Both the position numbers and the translations under genes were made by a program. From NCBI GenBank assembly GCA_900553525.1, contig USDZ01000037.1, positions 1-12,251 on the forward strand: a stretch of 12,251 nt of DNA. Reading direction: 5' to 3'. Under the pieces are notes generated by a model. The model made no database searches. It had not been told where the DNA came from and was given only the letters and a program-made list of their open reading frames with translations. Positions 1 through 5,307 of this stretch are shown one piece after another. Position 1 is the stretch's first letter. Every line of letters begins with the position of its first letter. The DNA comes from an uncultured Oscillospiraceae bacterium (lineage in GTDB: Bacteria > Bacillota > Clostridia > Oscillospirales > Acutalibacteraceae).

Positions 1-55
1 AAGACGGCGGCCTCTCACGCCGCAAACATGGGTTCGATTCCCGTACGGGTCACCA
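1..55 (+). tRNA. tRNA-Glu (CTC), 5' end cut off by window edge
   Basis: This is the 3' part of a tRNA. The anticodon stem GCGGC/GCCGC encloses the loop CTCTCAC, which places anticodon CTC in the middle and reads the glutamate codon GAG. A five-pair T stem closes the loop TTCGATT. The 3' acceptor strand (45-51), discriminator A52 and an encoded CCA (53-55) follow. The D arm and the 5' acceptor strand lie outside the window. It is the first of two tandem tRNA genes and was probably co-transcribed with the tRNA-Asn downstream. Confidence 0.93.
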
Positions 56-58
56 GAT

Positions 59-82
59 GGAATTGCACGAGAGTGCAATTCC
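59..82 (+). other. Perfect 10-bp hairpin with GAGA tetraloop in the tRNA spacer
   Basis: Bases 59-68 pair perfectly with 73-82 around the loop GAGA (69-72), which is a GNRA-type tetraloop closed by a C-G pair. It fills most of the 34-nt spacer between tRNA-Glu and tRNA-Asn. No T-tract follows (CTCTATATT), so it is unlikely to be an efficient terminator. A role as a processing or folding signal in the tRNA precursor is inference. Confidence 0.75.
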
Positions 83-89
83 TCTATAT

Positions 90-165
90 TCCTCCATAGC
101 TCAGTCGGTAGAGCACGCGGCTGTTAACCGCGGTGTCGTTGGTTCGAGTCCAACTGGGGGAGCCA
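90..165 (+). tRNA. tRNA-Asn (GTT)
   Basis: This is a complete 76-nt tRNA with encoded CCA. The acceptor strands 90-96 and 155-161 pair over seven positions, with one wobble pair. A D arm (AGCTCAGTCGGTAGAGC), anticodon stem CGCGG/CCGCG with loop CTGTTAA (121-127, anticodon GTT at 123-125), variable loop and T arm with GTTCGAGTC follow. The discriminator is G162 and CCA is 163-165. The anticodon reads AAC/AAU, giving asparagine. Confidence 0.97.
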
Positions 166-209
166 AGAAAGCCAGTAAACTTCAGGGTTTGCTGGCTTTC
201 TTATTTTTT
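165..209 (+). terminator. Intrinsic terminator of the tRNA operon
   Basis: Bases 165-180 pair with 187-202 over 16 positions (one G-T wobble) around the six-base loop TTCAGG. The T-rich tail TTATTTTTT follows at 201-209. The stem begins at the last base of tRNA-Asn, as is common for tRNA operon terminators in Bacillota. Confidence 0.93.
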
Positions 210-242
210 CAAGACGCCTTTTTGAAGGCAAATACGCATGCG

Positions 243-359
243 GAGGCAGAGCTGAAGCTCATCCGGGATATGCGTCGGAGAAATCCCACATTAGGCGTGG
301 TGGGGCTCTGGCACCGGCTTCGCAAACGCGGATATACCCGCTGCCCGGAAAGCTTGTTT
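243..359 (+). pseudogene. Transposase remnant (IS481/IS3-like N-terminal helix-turn-helix piece)
   Basis: Translation in the + frame starting at 243 gives about 39 residues beginning EAELKLIRDMRRRNPTLG and ending KRGYTRCPESLF. This strongly resembles the helix-turn-helix stretch of IS481/IS3-type DDE transposases, where the next residues would continue the HTH and lead to the rve catalytic core. Here the resemblance stops at 359. No DDE domain, plausible start codon or ribosome binding site of its own is visible, and no terminal inverted repeats can be defined. It is therefore a decayed fragment, probably of an old insertion beside the tRNA cluster. The rest of 210-420 shows nothing recognisable. 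The family name comes from memory of such proteins and is less certain than the fact of a fragment. Confidence 0.7.
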
Positions 360-425
360 TCCTCCTCCACTGTCCAATATGTATTGTACTCCTACACGTC
401 CATCACGGGCGGTGTGCCGTTCCGG

Positions 426-454
426 TTGTATTCCCCCAAAAGGTATGGTATAAT
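426..454 (+). promoter_or_regulatory. Sigma-A-type promoter of the folate operon
   Basis: The -35 element TTGTAT (426-431) and a perfect -10 TATAAT (449-454) are 17 bases apart. The bases TATGG just before the -10 match the extended -10 motif. Transcription should begin near 461, giving a leader of about 50 nt before the ATG at 511. Confidence 0.88.
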
Positions 455-465
455 AACGGCATCAT

Positions 466-485
466 GCCGGCACGGCTGTGCCGGC
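466..485 (+). other. Hairpin at the 5' end of the folate operon transcript
   Basis: GCCGGCAC (466-473) and GTGCCGGC (478-485) form a perfect 8-bp, nearly all G-C stem around GGCT. It starts about 5 nt after the predicted transcription start and ends 13 nt before the ribosome binding site. No T-tract follows, so it is not a terminator. A 5'-end stability element is an inference. Confidence 0.6.
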
Positions 486-510
486 TATTCTGGACAATGG
501 AGGGACCTGC

Positions 511-1128
511 ATGAACGATACCATGGACACCATACTCGGCAAAATCGCCTCTCCGGACAACGCATACGGCGGCGGCGGCGTCTCGGCTCTGGCGGGATCG
601 CTCGGCACCGCGCTTGCCCGCATGGTCTGCCGTCTGCAGGAGCGTAAGGCGGAGCCCGCTCTCCAGGCGGAATATACCGCACTGTTGGACAAGCTGGACG
701 TTATGGAAAACCATCTGCTGGAGCTCTTCGAAGAAGATGCCCGCTCTTTTGAGCCGCTCCAGGCCATGTACAAGGTCAAACCTCAGACTGAGGAGGAAAA
801 ACGGGCAAAAGCCGCCCGTATGGAGTCGCTGCTCGAACAGGCAGCGAAAACCCCTCTCGACATCATGGAAACCGGCTGCGCCGCTCTCCGTTTGCTCGAT
901 CGGTTGGCGGATATCTGTCCCAAGCTTCTCATCAGCGATATCGGCATTGCGGTCTCGCTATGCCATACCTGCATCAAGGGTGCGGAATACAACGTCTCCA
1001 TCAATGCGGGCATGATGCGGGATCCCGACCGTGCAGCACCTCTTCTCGATCGGCGCTCCAAACTGCGCCGAGAAGCGGATGATCTCTCCGCCAGGATGAT
1101 GAAAAAAGTCGAGGATAAACTGAACTGA
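511..1128 (+). CDS. fchA: FchA-type methenyl-THF cyclohydrolase / formimino-THF cyclodeaminase family protein
   Basis: The 205-residue protein matches the all-helical cyclodeaminase/cyclohydrolase family (FTCD C-terminal domain, FchA). Members either hydrolyse methenyl-THF to 10-formyl-THF or deaminate formimino-THF in the cytoplasm. The family hallmark glycine-rich turn is at residues 20-23 in NAYGGGGVSALAGSLG. A long helix carries LLELFEEDARSFEPLQ (70-84), and the conserved ISDIGIAVSL segment (141-150) is followed by NVSIN (161-165). Length is typical for a stand-alone member. The ATG at 511 is preferred because GGAGGG lies 7 bases upstream; an in-frame ATG at 478 would sit inside the 5' hairpin. 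It is first in an operon with folD, 31 nt upstream of it. No formiminotransferase or histidine-degradation gene is nearby, so a one-carbon folate role (cyclohydrolase) is more likely than cyclodeamination. Confidence 0.88.
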   Translation: MNDTMDTILGKIASPDNAYGGGGVSALAGSLGTALARMVCRLQERKAEPALQAEYTALLDKLDVMENHLLELFEEDARSFEPLQAMYKVKPQTEEEKRAKAARMESLLEQAAKTPLDIMETGCAALRLLDRLADICPKLLISDIGIAVSLCHTCIKGAEYNVSINAGMMRDPDRAAPLLDRRSKLRREADDLSARMMKKVEDKLN

Positions 1129-1159
1129 CACCGTCCGGTGGGAAAAGGAGAGTGTGGAT

Positions 1160-2011
1160 ATGGGTACCTTTTTCAATTGTAAAGAGGTTTCGGCCAAGAT
1201 CGACGCCGACACCGTGCAAAAACTCCAGACGCTGGAAACCGCCGGTGTACAGGCGCGGTTGGCTTTATTCCAAATCGGGGATAAAGCGGACGAGAGCGCT
1301 TACGCCTCCGCGATCATCCGGAAATGCGAACTTCTCGGAGTAGAGGCCGAACTCCACCGTTTTCCGGAGGATGTGCCCTCCGACGAATACCTAACTGCTT
1401 TCCGGCAGGCCAACGACCATGCGGAGACCGACGGGTTGCTTCTGCTTCAGCCTCTTCCCCGCCATATCGAGGCAGAGGCGATCAAGCGGGCGATCCGTCC
1501 CGAAAAAGATGTGGACGGCTTCGGATACACCAATATGGCGTATCTCTATGCGGGAGACCGGCGAGCCATGCCCCCCTGCACAGCCCAGGCCGTTATAGAA
1601 ATTCTGGAGCACTACGGCGTGGATCCGGCGGGGATGACCGCCGCTGTGATTGGACGCAGCCCGGTCGTGGGGAAACCTTTGTCCCTCCTGCTTCTGGCCC
1701 GCAACGCGACTGTGACCATGTGCCATTCCCGTACCCGGGATCTCGCGGCAATCTGCCGCCGGGCCGATCTAGTGGTGTCCGCGACCGGCAAGCCCCGCCT
1801 GATCGGCCGCGACCATGTCACGGAACGTACCATTCTCGTTGATGTCGGCGTCAGTGAAGATGATACCGGGGCCTTGTGCGGCGATGTGGCTGTGGACGAG
1901 GTGCAAGACATCGTCAGTCGTATGACCAAAAGCAGCCTGTCCCTCGGTTCCGTGACCACCTCGGTGCTGTTGCGGCATACCGCCCTATCCGCCTCCCGCC
2001 GCGCCGGATAA
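1160..2011 (+). CDS. folD: Divergent FolD: methylene-THF dehydrogenase (cyclohydrolase motif altered)
   Basis: The 283-residue protein aligns along its whole length with FolD, which oxidises 5,10-methylene-THF with NAD(P) and normally also hydrolyses methenyl-THF. Visible FolD motifs are PEKDVDGF (114-121), PPCTAQAV (138-145), dinucleotide-binding VIGRSPVVGKPLSLLL (163-178), HSRT, ADLVVSATGKP (202-212) and VDVGV (227-231). Key differences follow. After the conserved Tyr48, the cyclohydrolase lysine (Tyr+4, Lys54 in E. coli) is Ile52. The Gln of VQLPLP is displaced by one (LLQPLP). The near-invariant PVPGGVGP is KSSLSLGS (257-264). Dehydrogenase-only function, or impaired function, is inferred; the fchA gene just upstream could supply the hydrolase step. 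ATG 1160 fits AAGGAG 9 bases upstream; a GTG at 1154 is too close to it. Confidence 0.9.
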   Translation: MGTFFNCKEVSAKIDADTVQKLQTLETAGVQARLALFQIGDKADESAYASAIIRKCELLGVEAELHRFPEDVPSDEYLTAFRQANDHAETDGLLLLQPLPRHIEAEAIKRAIRPEKDVDGFGYTNMAYLYAGDRRAMPPCTAQAVIEILEHYGVDPAGMTAAVIGRSPVVGKPLSLLLLARNATVTMCHSRTRDLAAICRRADLVVSATGKPRLIGRDHVTERTILVDVGVSEDDTGALCGDVAVDEVQDIVSRMTKSSLSLGSVTTSVLLRHTALSASRRAG

Positions 2012-2121
2012 GGATAAACGTATGGTCCTATCCAGCCCACCCGGCGGCCTGTCTGAGCGGAATACTCCACATTTCTGCCGATAGTTTGGCCGACGATTCC
2101 GGTGACTTTCTGCTTTAAAAT

Positions 2122-2145
2122 AAAAAAACTCCGGCTTGGCCGGAG
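2122..2145 (-). terminator. Intrinsic terminator for the minus-strand DUF6514-like gene
   Basis: On the minus strand the stem CTCCGGC/GCCGGAG (2129-2135 with 2139-2145, loop of three) is followed by seven T residues (complement of 2122-2128). It begins one base after the stop codon at 2147-2149. Confidence 0.9.
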
Positions 2146-2146
2146 A

Positions 2147-2419
2147 CTATATCGAGCCGTCCATACCGATAGGTGGACGGTTTTTCGATTTTTGGGGGGA
2201 TATCGCGATGGGTTCCGCTAAATCGGCCACAAAATCCTCTGCGACATCCCGCAGATGAAGCGGATCCAAATCCATCTCGTTACATCGCTGCAAAAGCGGT
2301 TCGAGAATGGAGGCATCCCGTGCCAAATCGTGGATTTCCTCATCCTCGCATCGGATCCCAAACGCCTGGTAGCAGCTTCCTTCCAGTATTTGTTCTGAAA
2401 CCGATATGACGTACCGCAA
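2147..2419 (-). CDS. DUF6514-like small protein of unknown function
   Basis: This is a 90-residue acidic cytoplasmic protein without signal peptide or membrane segment. The pattern YQAFGIRC (17-24), a central DLARDASILEPLLQRCNEMDL stretch and DPLHLRDVAEDFVADL (52-67) resembles the small clostridial family DUF6514, which typically ends in a pattern like LDPIHLRDVVEDFL. The family has no established function known to me. The start is TTG at 2417-2419, preceded by GGTGGGAG; upstream in frame a stop codon is reached before any ATG. The last 11 residues (NRPPIGMDGSI) are encoded by DNA that also forms the folD terminator and look non-conserved. Its own terminator follows at once. A possible minus-strand -10 (TATACT, 2556-2561) lies upstream but without a good -35. 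Another possibility is an unrelated ORFan. Confidence 0.68.
   Translation of the reverse strand: MRYVISVSEQILEGSCYQAFGIRCEDEEIHDLARDASILEPLLQRCNEMDLDPLHLRDVAEDFVADLAEPIAISPQKSKNRPPIGMDGSI
2157..2185 (+). terminator. Intrinsic terminator for the fchA-folD operon
   Basis: On the + strand CCGTCCA (2157-2163) pairs with TGGACGG (2174-2180), followed by TTTTT (2181-2185). It lies inside the last codons of the convergent minus-strand gene, so the two converging units overlap in their termination region. Confidence 0.7.
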
Positions 2420-2595
2420 TGGACTCCCACCTATCTATTGTTTCCTGACCGCACGACATGACGAGCCATGCCGAATTAGAGGCATAGCTCCTTTTATCCC
2501 ACTCTTGTGGTTTAGACGCTGAAAACGCAGTGGATATGAAGTGTGTTTTTTTCACAGTATAGAGCCTTTTCTCTGCTCTTCTCTCTCCTATCCGG

Positions 2596-2802
2596 TCAGC
2601 TTTTGAACAAGTCGGCAGCCGGAACGTTTAAAGACAGAGAAATCCGTTCGATTACATCCACCGTGGTGTTTCCTGTGCCATGCTCCACATGCCGCAGCTG
2701 GGATAGGCTGATTTCCGCAGCACTTGCCAGCTGCATTTGGGTCATATTCACTTGATTTCGGTACCGCACGATGTTATCGCCCAGTATTTTTCTCAGTTTC
2801 AT
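2596..2802 (-). CDS. Small XRE-family (Cro/CI-type) DNA-binding regulator
   Basis: The 68-residue protein is essentially one helix-turn-helix domain: LGDNIVRYRNQVNMTQMQLA, then SLSQLRHVEHGTGNTTVDVIERIS, then LNVPAADLFKS. This is the five-helix HTH_3 pattern, with TQMQLASAAEISLSQLRHVE as helices 2-3. There is no effector domain. Two starts are possible: ATG 2800-2802 (used here, with GGGA 7 bases upstream) or ATG 2806-2808, adding MD, which would suit a leaderless message because the predicted transcription start is near 2811. A dyad covers the -10 region, so autorepression is likely. The gene is single, between the DUF6514-like gene and the ktr operon. Its 3' end has no obvious terminator, so transcription may run on into the DUF6514-like gene 177 bases downstream. 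Targets are unknown. Confidence 0.85.
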   Translation of the reverse strand: MKLRKILGDNIVRYRNQVNMTQMQLASAAEISLSQLRHVEHGTGNTTVDVIERISLSLNVPAADLFKS

Positions 2803-2810
2803 ATCCATTT

Positions 2811-2846
2811 CCCTTTTATTTTAAAGGGAATATCTGGAAATAGCAA
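2811..2846 (-). promoter_or_regulatory. XRE gene promoter with dyad operator over the -10 element
   Basis: On the minus strand, -35 TTGCTA (2846-2841) and -10 TAAAAT (2823-2818) are 17 bases apart. The -10 lies inside the dyad CCCTTT-N6-AAAGGG (2811-2828). The start site should fall near 2811, only 3-9 nt before the possible ATG codons. An operator at this site would block RNA polymerase directly. Confidence 0.68.
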
Positions 2847-3004
2847 GTTGTATATTCCGGCGCCGATATACGAGCGCATATATTTCACATTTTCATGCAT
2901 ATGGGCATCGGCCTTCCAGACCGACTACCGACCGGCGGGGACGGAAAATACGGCTTGTCATCGGATCGCTTTTCCACCGCCGGACAACCTATTATAAATA
3001 CAGC

Positions 3005-3039
3005 AGCGGCGCCTGAAAGAGGATTCCTCCGGCGCCGCT
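3005..3039 (-). terminator. Hairpin after ktrA, probable terminator
   Basis: AGCGGCGCC (3005-3013) and GGCGCCGCT (3031-3039) form a perfect 9-bp G-C-rich stem; inner bases can add a short GAGG/CCTC extension. It starts 5 nt beyond the ktrA stop codon. On the minus strand the sequence after the stem is GCTGTATTTATAATAG, which is T-rich but not a clean T-tract, so efficiency is uncertain. The stretch 2847-3004 beyond it holds nothing I recognise. Confidence 0.65.
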
Positions 3040-3043
3040 ATCT

Positions 3044-3712
3044 TCAAAACACCGATTTCTTCTTGTTCTGGTAGCGGTTGAGCTTCTCGAGATCCGCGTT
3101 CTCCCCGATGACCACCAGCAGATCGCCGTCGTGGATGATGTCGTCTCCGGCCGGCGACACGTTCAGCACCCGTCCGGAACGAATGGCCACCACATTGATA
3201 CCGTATTTCAAACGGATATTGCTTTCTCGAAGAGTATGCCCAACCCAATCATCCAGGGCCTGGATCTCCATTAGGCTGTGACTGGCCGAGAGTTCCATAT
3301 AATCGATCAGATTATTGCTGGACAAACTGCGCGCCAAACGGACACCCATGTCCTTTTCCGGCATGATGACCTTATCCGCGCCGATCCTCTCCAATATCTT
3401 CGCATGAGATTCCCCGGTCGCCTGTGCGACGATACGGGCCGCGCCATGATCCTTCAGGGCGATTGTGGCCAAGCAACTGATCTCTACATCCTTGACGCTG
3501 AGAACTACGACGTCGAAATTCCGAAGCCCAAGAGAGTCGAGCGCATCGTTGTCGAGAATGTCCGCCTGCACGACGTGGGTGATGTCGTGGGCAAGGTCCG
3601 CCACCCGTTCGGGATCGTGGTCCACTCCAAGGACCTCTACCCCCATTGAAGTGAGAGAACGGGCCACACTTGCTCCAAAACGGCTGAGTCCCAAAACCGC
3701 AATCTGCTTCAT
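3044..3712 (-). CDS. ktrA: KtrA-type potassium uptake regulatory subunit (RCK domains)
   Basis: This 222-residue cytosolic protein has the KtrA/TrkA layout. An RCK_N Rossmann domain spans about 1-125 (QIAVLGLSRFGASVA, acidic end of strand 2 at VDHDPERV, VVLSVKDVEISCLAT, RIVAQA, VIMPEKDMG). An RCK_C domain follows, about 135-215. KtrA rings bind nucleotide and gate the KtrB channel. In Staphylococcus KtrA the RCK_C domain binds cyclic di-AMP; the corresponding stretch here, NIRLKYGINVVAI (165-177) and SPAGDD, keeps the Arg, Asn and Pro I recall from that pocket. The glycine motif reads GLSRFG rather than the common GLGRFG. The ATG at 3712 has GGAGG 10 bases upstream. The gene is 54 nt downstream of ktrB on the same strand, and a G-C-rich hairpin follows. 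Confidence 0.93.
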   Translation of the reverse strand: MKQIAVLGLSRFGASVARSLTSMGVEVLGVDHDPERVADLAHDITHVVQADILDNDALDSLGLRNFDVVVLSVKDVEISCLATIALKDHGAARIVAQATGESHAKILERIGADKVIMPEKDMGVRLARSLSSNNLIDYMELSASHSLMEIQALDDWVGHTLRESNIRLKYGINVVAIRSGRVLNVSPAGDDIIHDGDLLVVIGENADLEKLNRYQNKKKSVF

Positions 3713-3766
3713 TGACTATGTCCCTCCACTCGCCTTCTCTGTTCCAATGCCGAGCACGCCACGGTA

Positions 3767-5134
3767 TTATCCCACCATGATCCGCCCCTCCGGATACCGA
3801 ACGGCGTCCGGTTTGCGCATATGGCCCGCCAAGGCCATGGAAACGGTGAGCGGCCCCACCCGGCCGATAAACATCGTCAGGCTGATCAAAATTTTAGAAG
3901 CCGCATTTAGGGAAGGCGTGATTCCTGTCGTCAATCCCACCGTTCCAAAGGCGGATACCACCTCAAATAAGACATCGGCGAGCGACTCGGTTCCCCCCGT
4001 CATGGACTCGACGGCGCTGATGACCACCGTATCGACCAACACCAGACCAAGGGCCAGGAAGACGATGGCCTGTGCTCTCCGTACCAGCGAAAGGTTGAGA
4101 CGGCGATGATAAATATTGTAATCTTCCTTGCGGCGGATCATCACAATTGTAGACAACAGCACGATGAAAAAAGTTGTCGTCTTGATACCGCCGCCAGTGG
4201 AAGCCGGAGACGCACCAATAAACATCAGGATAATGCTCACCATCTGTCCAGCGGGCGTCAGCCCTCCCTGCCCGATGGTGTCAAAGCCGGCCGTGCGCAG
4301 CGTGACCGACTGAAAACCCGCGGCCATCACCTTTTCCGCTGGATTCAAGCCGTTATCTAAAGTCAACGGATTGTTCCACTCCAGCAGACAGATCATCAAT
4401 GTGCCCGATAGAATGAGGACGGCCGTCACCAGCAGAACCACCCGCGAATGGAGAGTCAGCCGGCTCCACCGCCGGACATGTATCACGTCCAGAATCACGG
4501 AAAAACCCATGCCCCCCAGAACAATCAGGGCCATAATGAGGAAATTTACGATAGGATCGGCCACGTAAGGGGTGATGGAATTTTCAAACCCAAAGGGGTC
4601 AAACCCTGCATTGCAAAAAGCCGAAACCGATAGGAACACCGCGTAATACACGGCATGCGCCAAATCATACTCGAACGCGAATCGGATGGTAAAGAGAATA
4701 CAGGCCGTTCCTTCGATTGTAAATGTAACCAACAGAGCATTGCGTACCATCTTGACCATGCCCTGCAAAGACTCGGCATTAAAGGCTTCCTGGATTACCA
4801 GCCTTTCCCGCAAGGTGATCCGCTTGCCGATCATCATAAAAATCATGGCCGTGATGGTCATGAATCCCAGACCGCCAATTTGGATCAAGCAAAGAATTAC
4901 GATTTGGCCGAACAGGGAGAATGTCACCCCCGTGTTCACCACGATCAGACCGGTCACACATACCGCAGAAGTCGCAGTAAACAGCGCATCCACGAATCCG
5001 AGCGTATCCCGGTCCACCGTCGCAATCGGCAGGGTAAGAAGCAGCGCACCCAATAAGATGATACAAAGAAAGCCCATGGCCAGAATCTGGACGGGCTTAA
5101 GCGCATGTATTTTTTTGAGCAACCATTGCCCCAT
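3767..5134 (-). CDS. ktrB: KtrB/TrkH-family potassium channel subunit
   Basis: This 455-residue polytopic membrane protein has typical KtrB length and forms the K+ translocating dimer gated by KtrA. All four pore-loop repeats of the superfamily are visible with their filter glycines: TSAVCVTGL (Gly62), SAFCNAGFD (Gly177), QSVTLRTAGFD (Gly283) and SAFGTVGLTTG (Gly400). The intramembrane gating loop GASPASTGGGIKTTT (307-321) follows the third repeat. Cytosolic basic stretches lie near 103-111, 221-231 and 334-353. I chose ATG 5134 because GGAGG is 10 bases upstream and the protein then begins like other KtrB proteins. Longer in-frame starts would run into the -35 element of the promoter. It is the first gene of the operon, with ktrA second. 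Confidence 0.95.
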   Translation of the reverse strand: MGQWLLKKIHALKPVQILAMGFLCIILLGALLLTLPIATVDRDTLGFVDALFTATSAVCVTGLIVVNTGVTFSLFGQIVILCLIQIGGLGFMTITAMIFMMIGKRITLRERLVIQEAFNAESLQGMVKMVRNALLVTFTIEGTACILFTIRFAFEYDLAHAVYYAVFLSVSAFCNAGFDPFGFENSITPYVADPIVNFLIMALIVLGGMGFSVILDVIHVRRWSRLTLHSRVVLLVTAVLILSGTLMICLLEWNNPLTLDNGLNPAEKVMAAGFQSVTLRTAGFDTIGQGGLTPAGQMVSIILMFIGASPASTGGGIKTTTFFIVLLSTIVMIRRKEDYNIYHRRLNLSLVRRAQAIVFLALGLVLVDTVVISAVESMTGGTESLADVLFEVVSAFGTVGLTTGITPSLNAASKILISLTMFIGRVGPLTVSMALAGHMRKPDAVRYPEGRIMVG

Positions 5135-5195
5135 ATCGGGATATCCTCCGCACCAGAACACTGGTTCATACACAAACGTCTGATTTTTCCAGGAC

Positions 5196-5224
5196 ATTGT
5201 AGCATGGAAGATCTGAAAAAGCAA
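5196..5224 (-). promoter_or_regulatory. Promoter of the ktrB-ktrA operon
   Basis: On the minus strand, -35 TTGCTT (5224-5219) and -10 TACAAT (5201-5196) are 17 bases apart, with TG one base before the -10. The start site near 5189 gives a leader of about 55 nt. That is too short for the ydaO-type cyclic di-AMP riboswitch found before some ktr genes. Confidence 0.78.
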
Positions 5225-5262
5225 GGGCGGATGGCCTCTATCCTTTAGCCTTCAAAACTTGT

Positions 5263-5297
5263 TTAAAAGCCGGCGCAAACCAATGGTTTGCGCCGGC
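5263..5297 (-). terminator. Intrinsic terminator of the GntR-ABC operon
   Basis: A perfect 13-bp stem (5269-5281 with 5285-5297) with an AAT centre is followed on the minus strand by TTTTAA. It starts 10 nt after the permease stop codon and separates this operon from ktrB. Confidence 0.9.
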
Positions 5298-5307
5298 CGG
5301 TGAGCCT

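Noticed and set aside
461..510. Tetrahydrofolate riboswitch before the folate operon
   Set aside because: The leader is about 50 nt with a single simple hairpin; the THF riboswitch is about 100 nt with a multi-stem fold.
57..647. 196-codon + strand reading frame from 57
   Set aside because: It runs through tRNA-Asn, the terminator and fchA in another frame; only the 243-359 part resembles a protein (transposase remnant).
2340..2555. 71-codon minus-strand frame overlapping the DUF6514-like gene
   Set aside because: It is in a different frame from the family-like protein, begins with GTG without a good ribosome binding site and has no recognisable motif.
5135..5195. Cyclic di-AMP (ydaO) riboswitch before ktrB-ktrA
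   Set aside because: The predicted leader is only about 55 nt, much shorter than that riboswitch, and no matching conserved elements are visible.
5135..5224. N-terminal extension of KtrB starting at 5224
   Set aside because: It would start on the -35 element, has no ribosome binding site, and the extra residues are unlike KtrB; ATG 5134 has a clear GGAGG.
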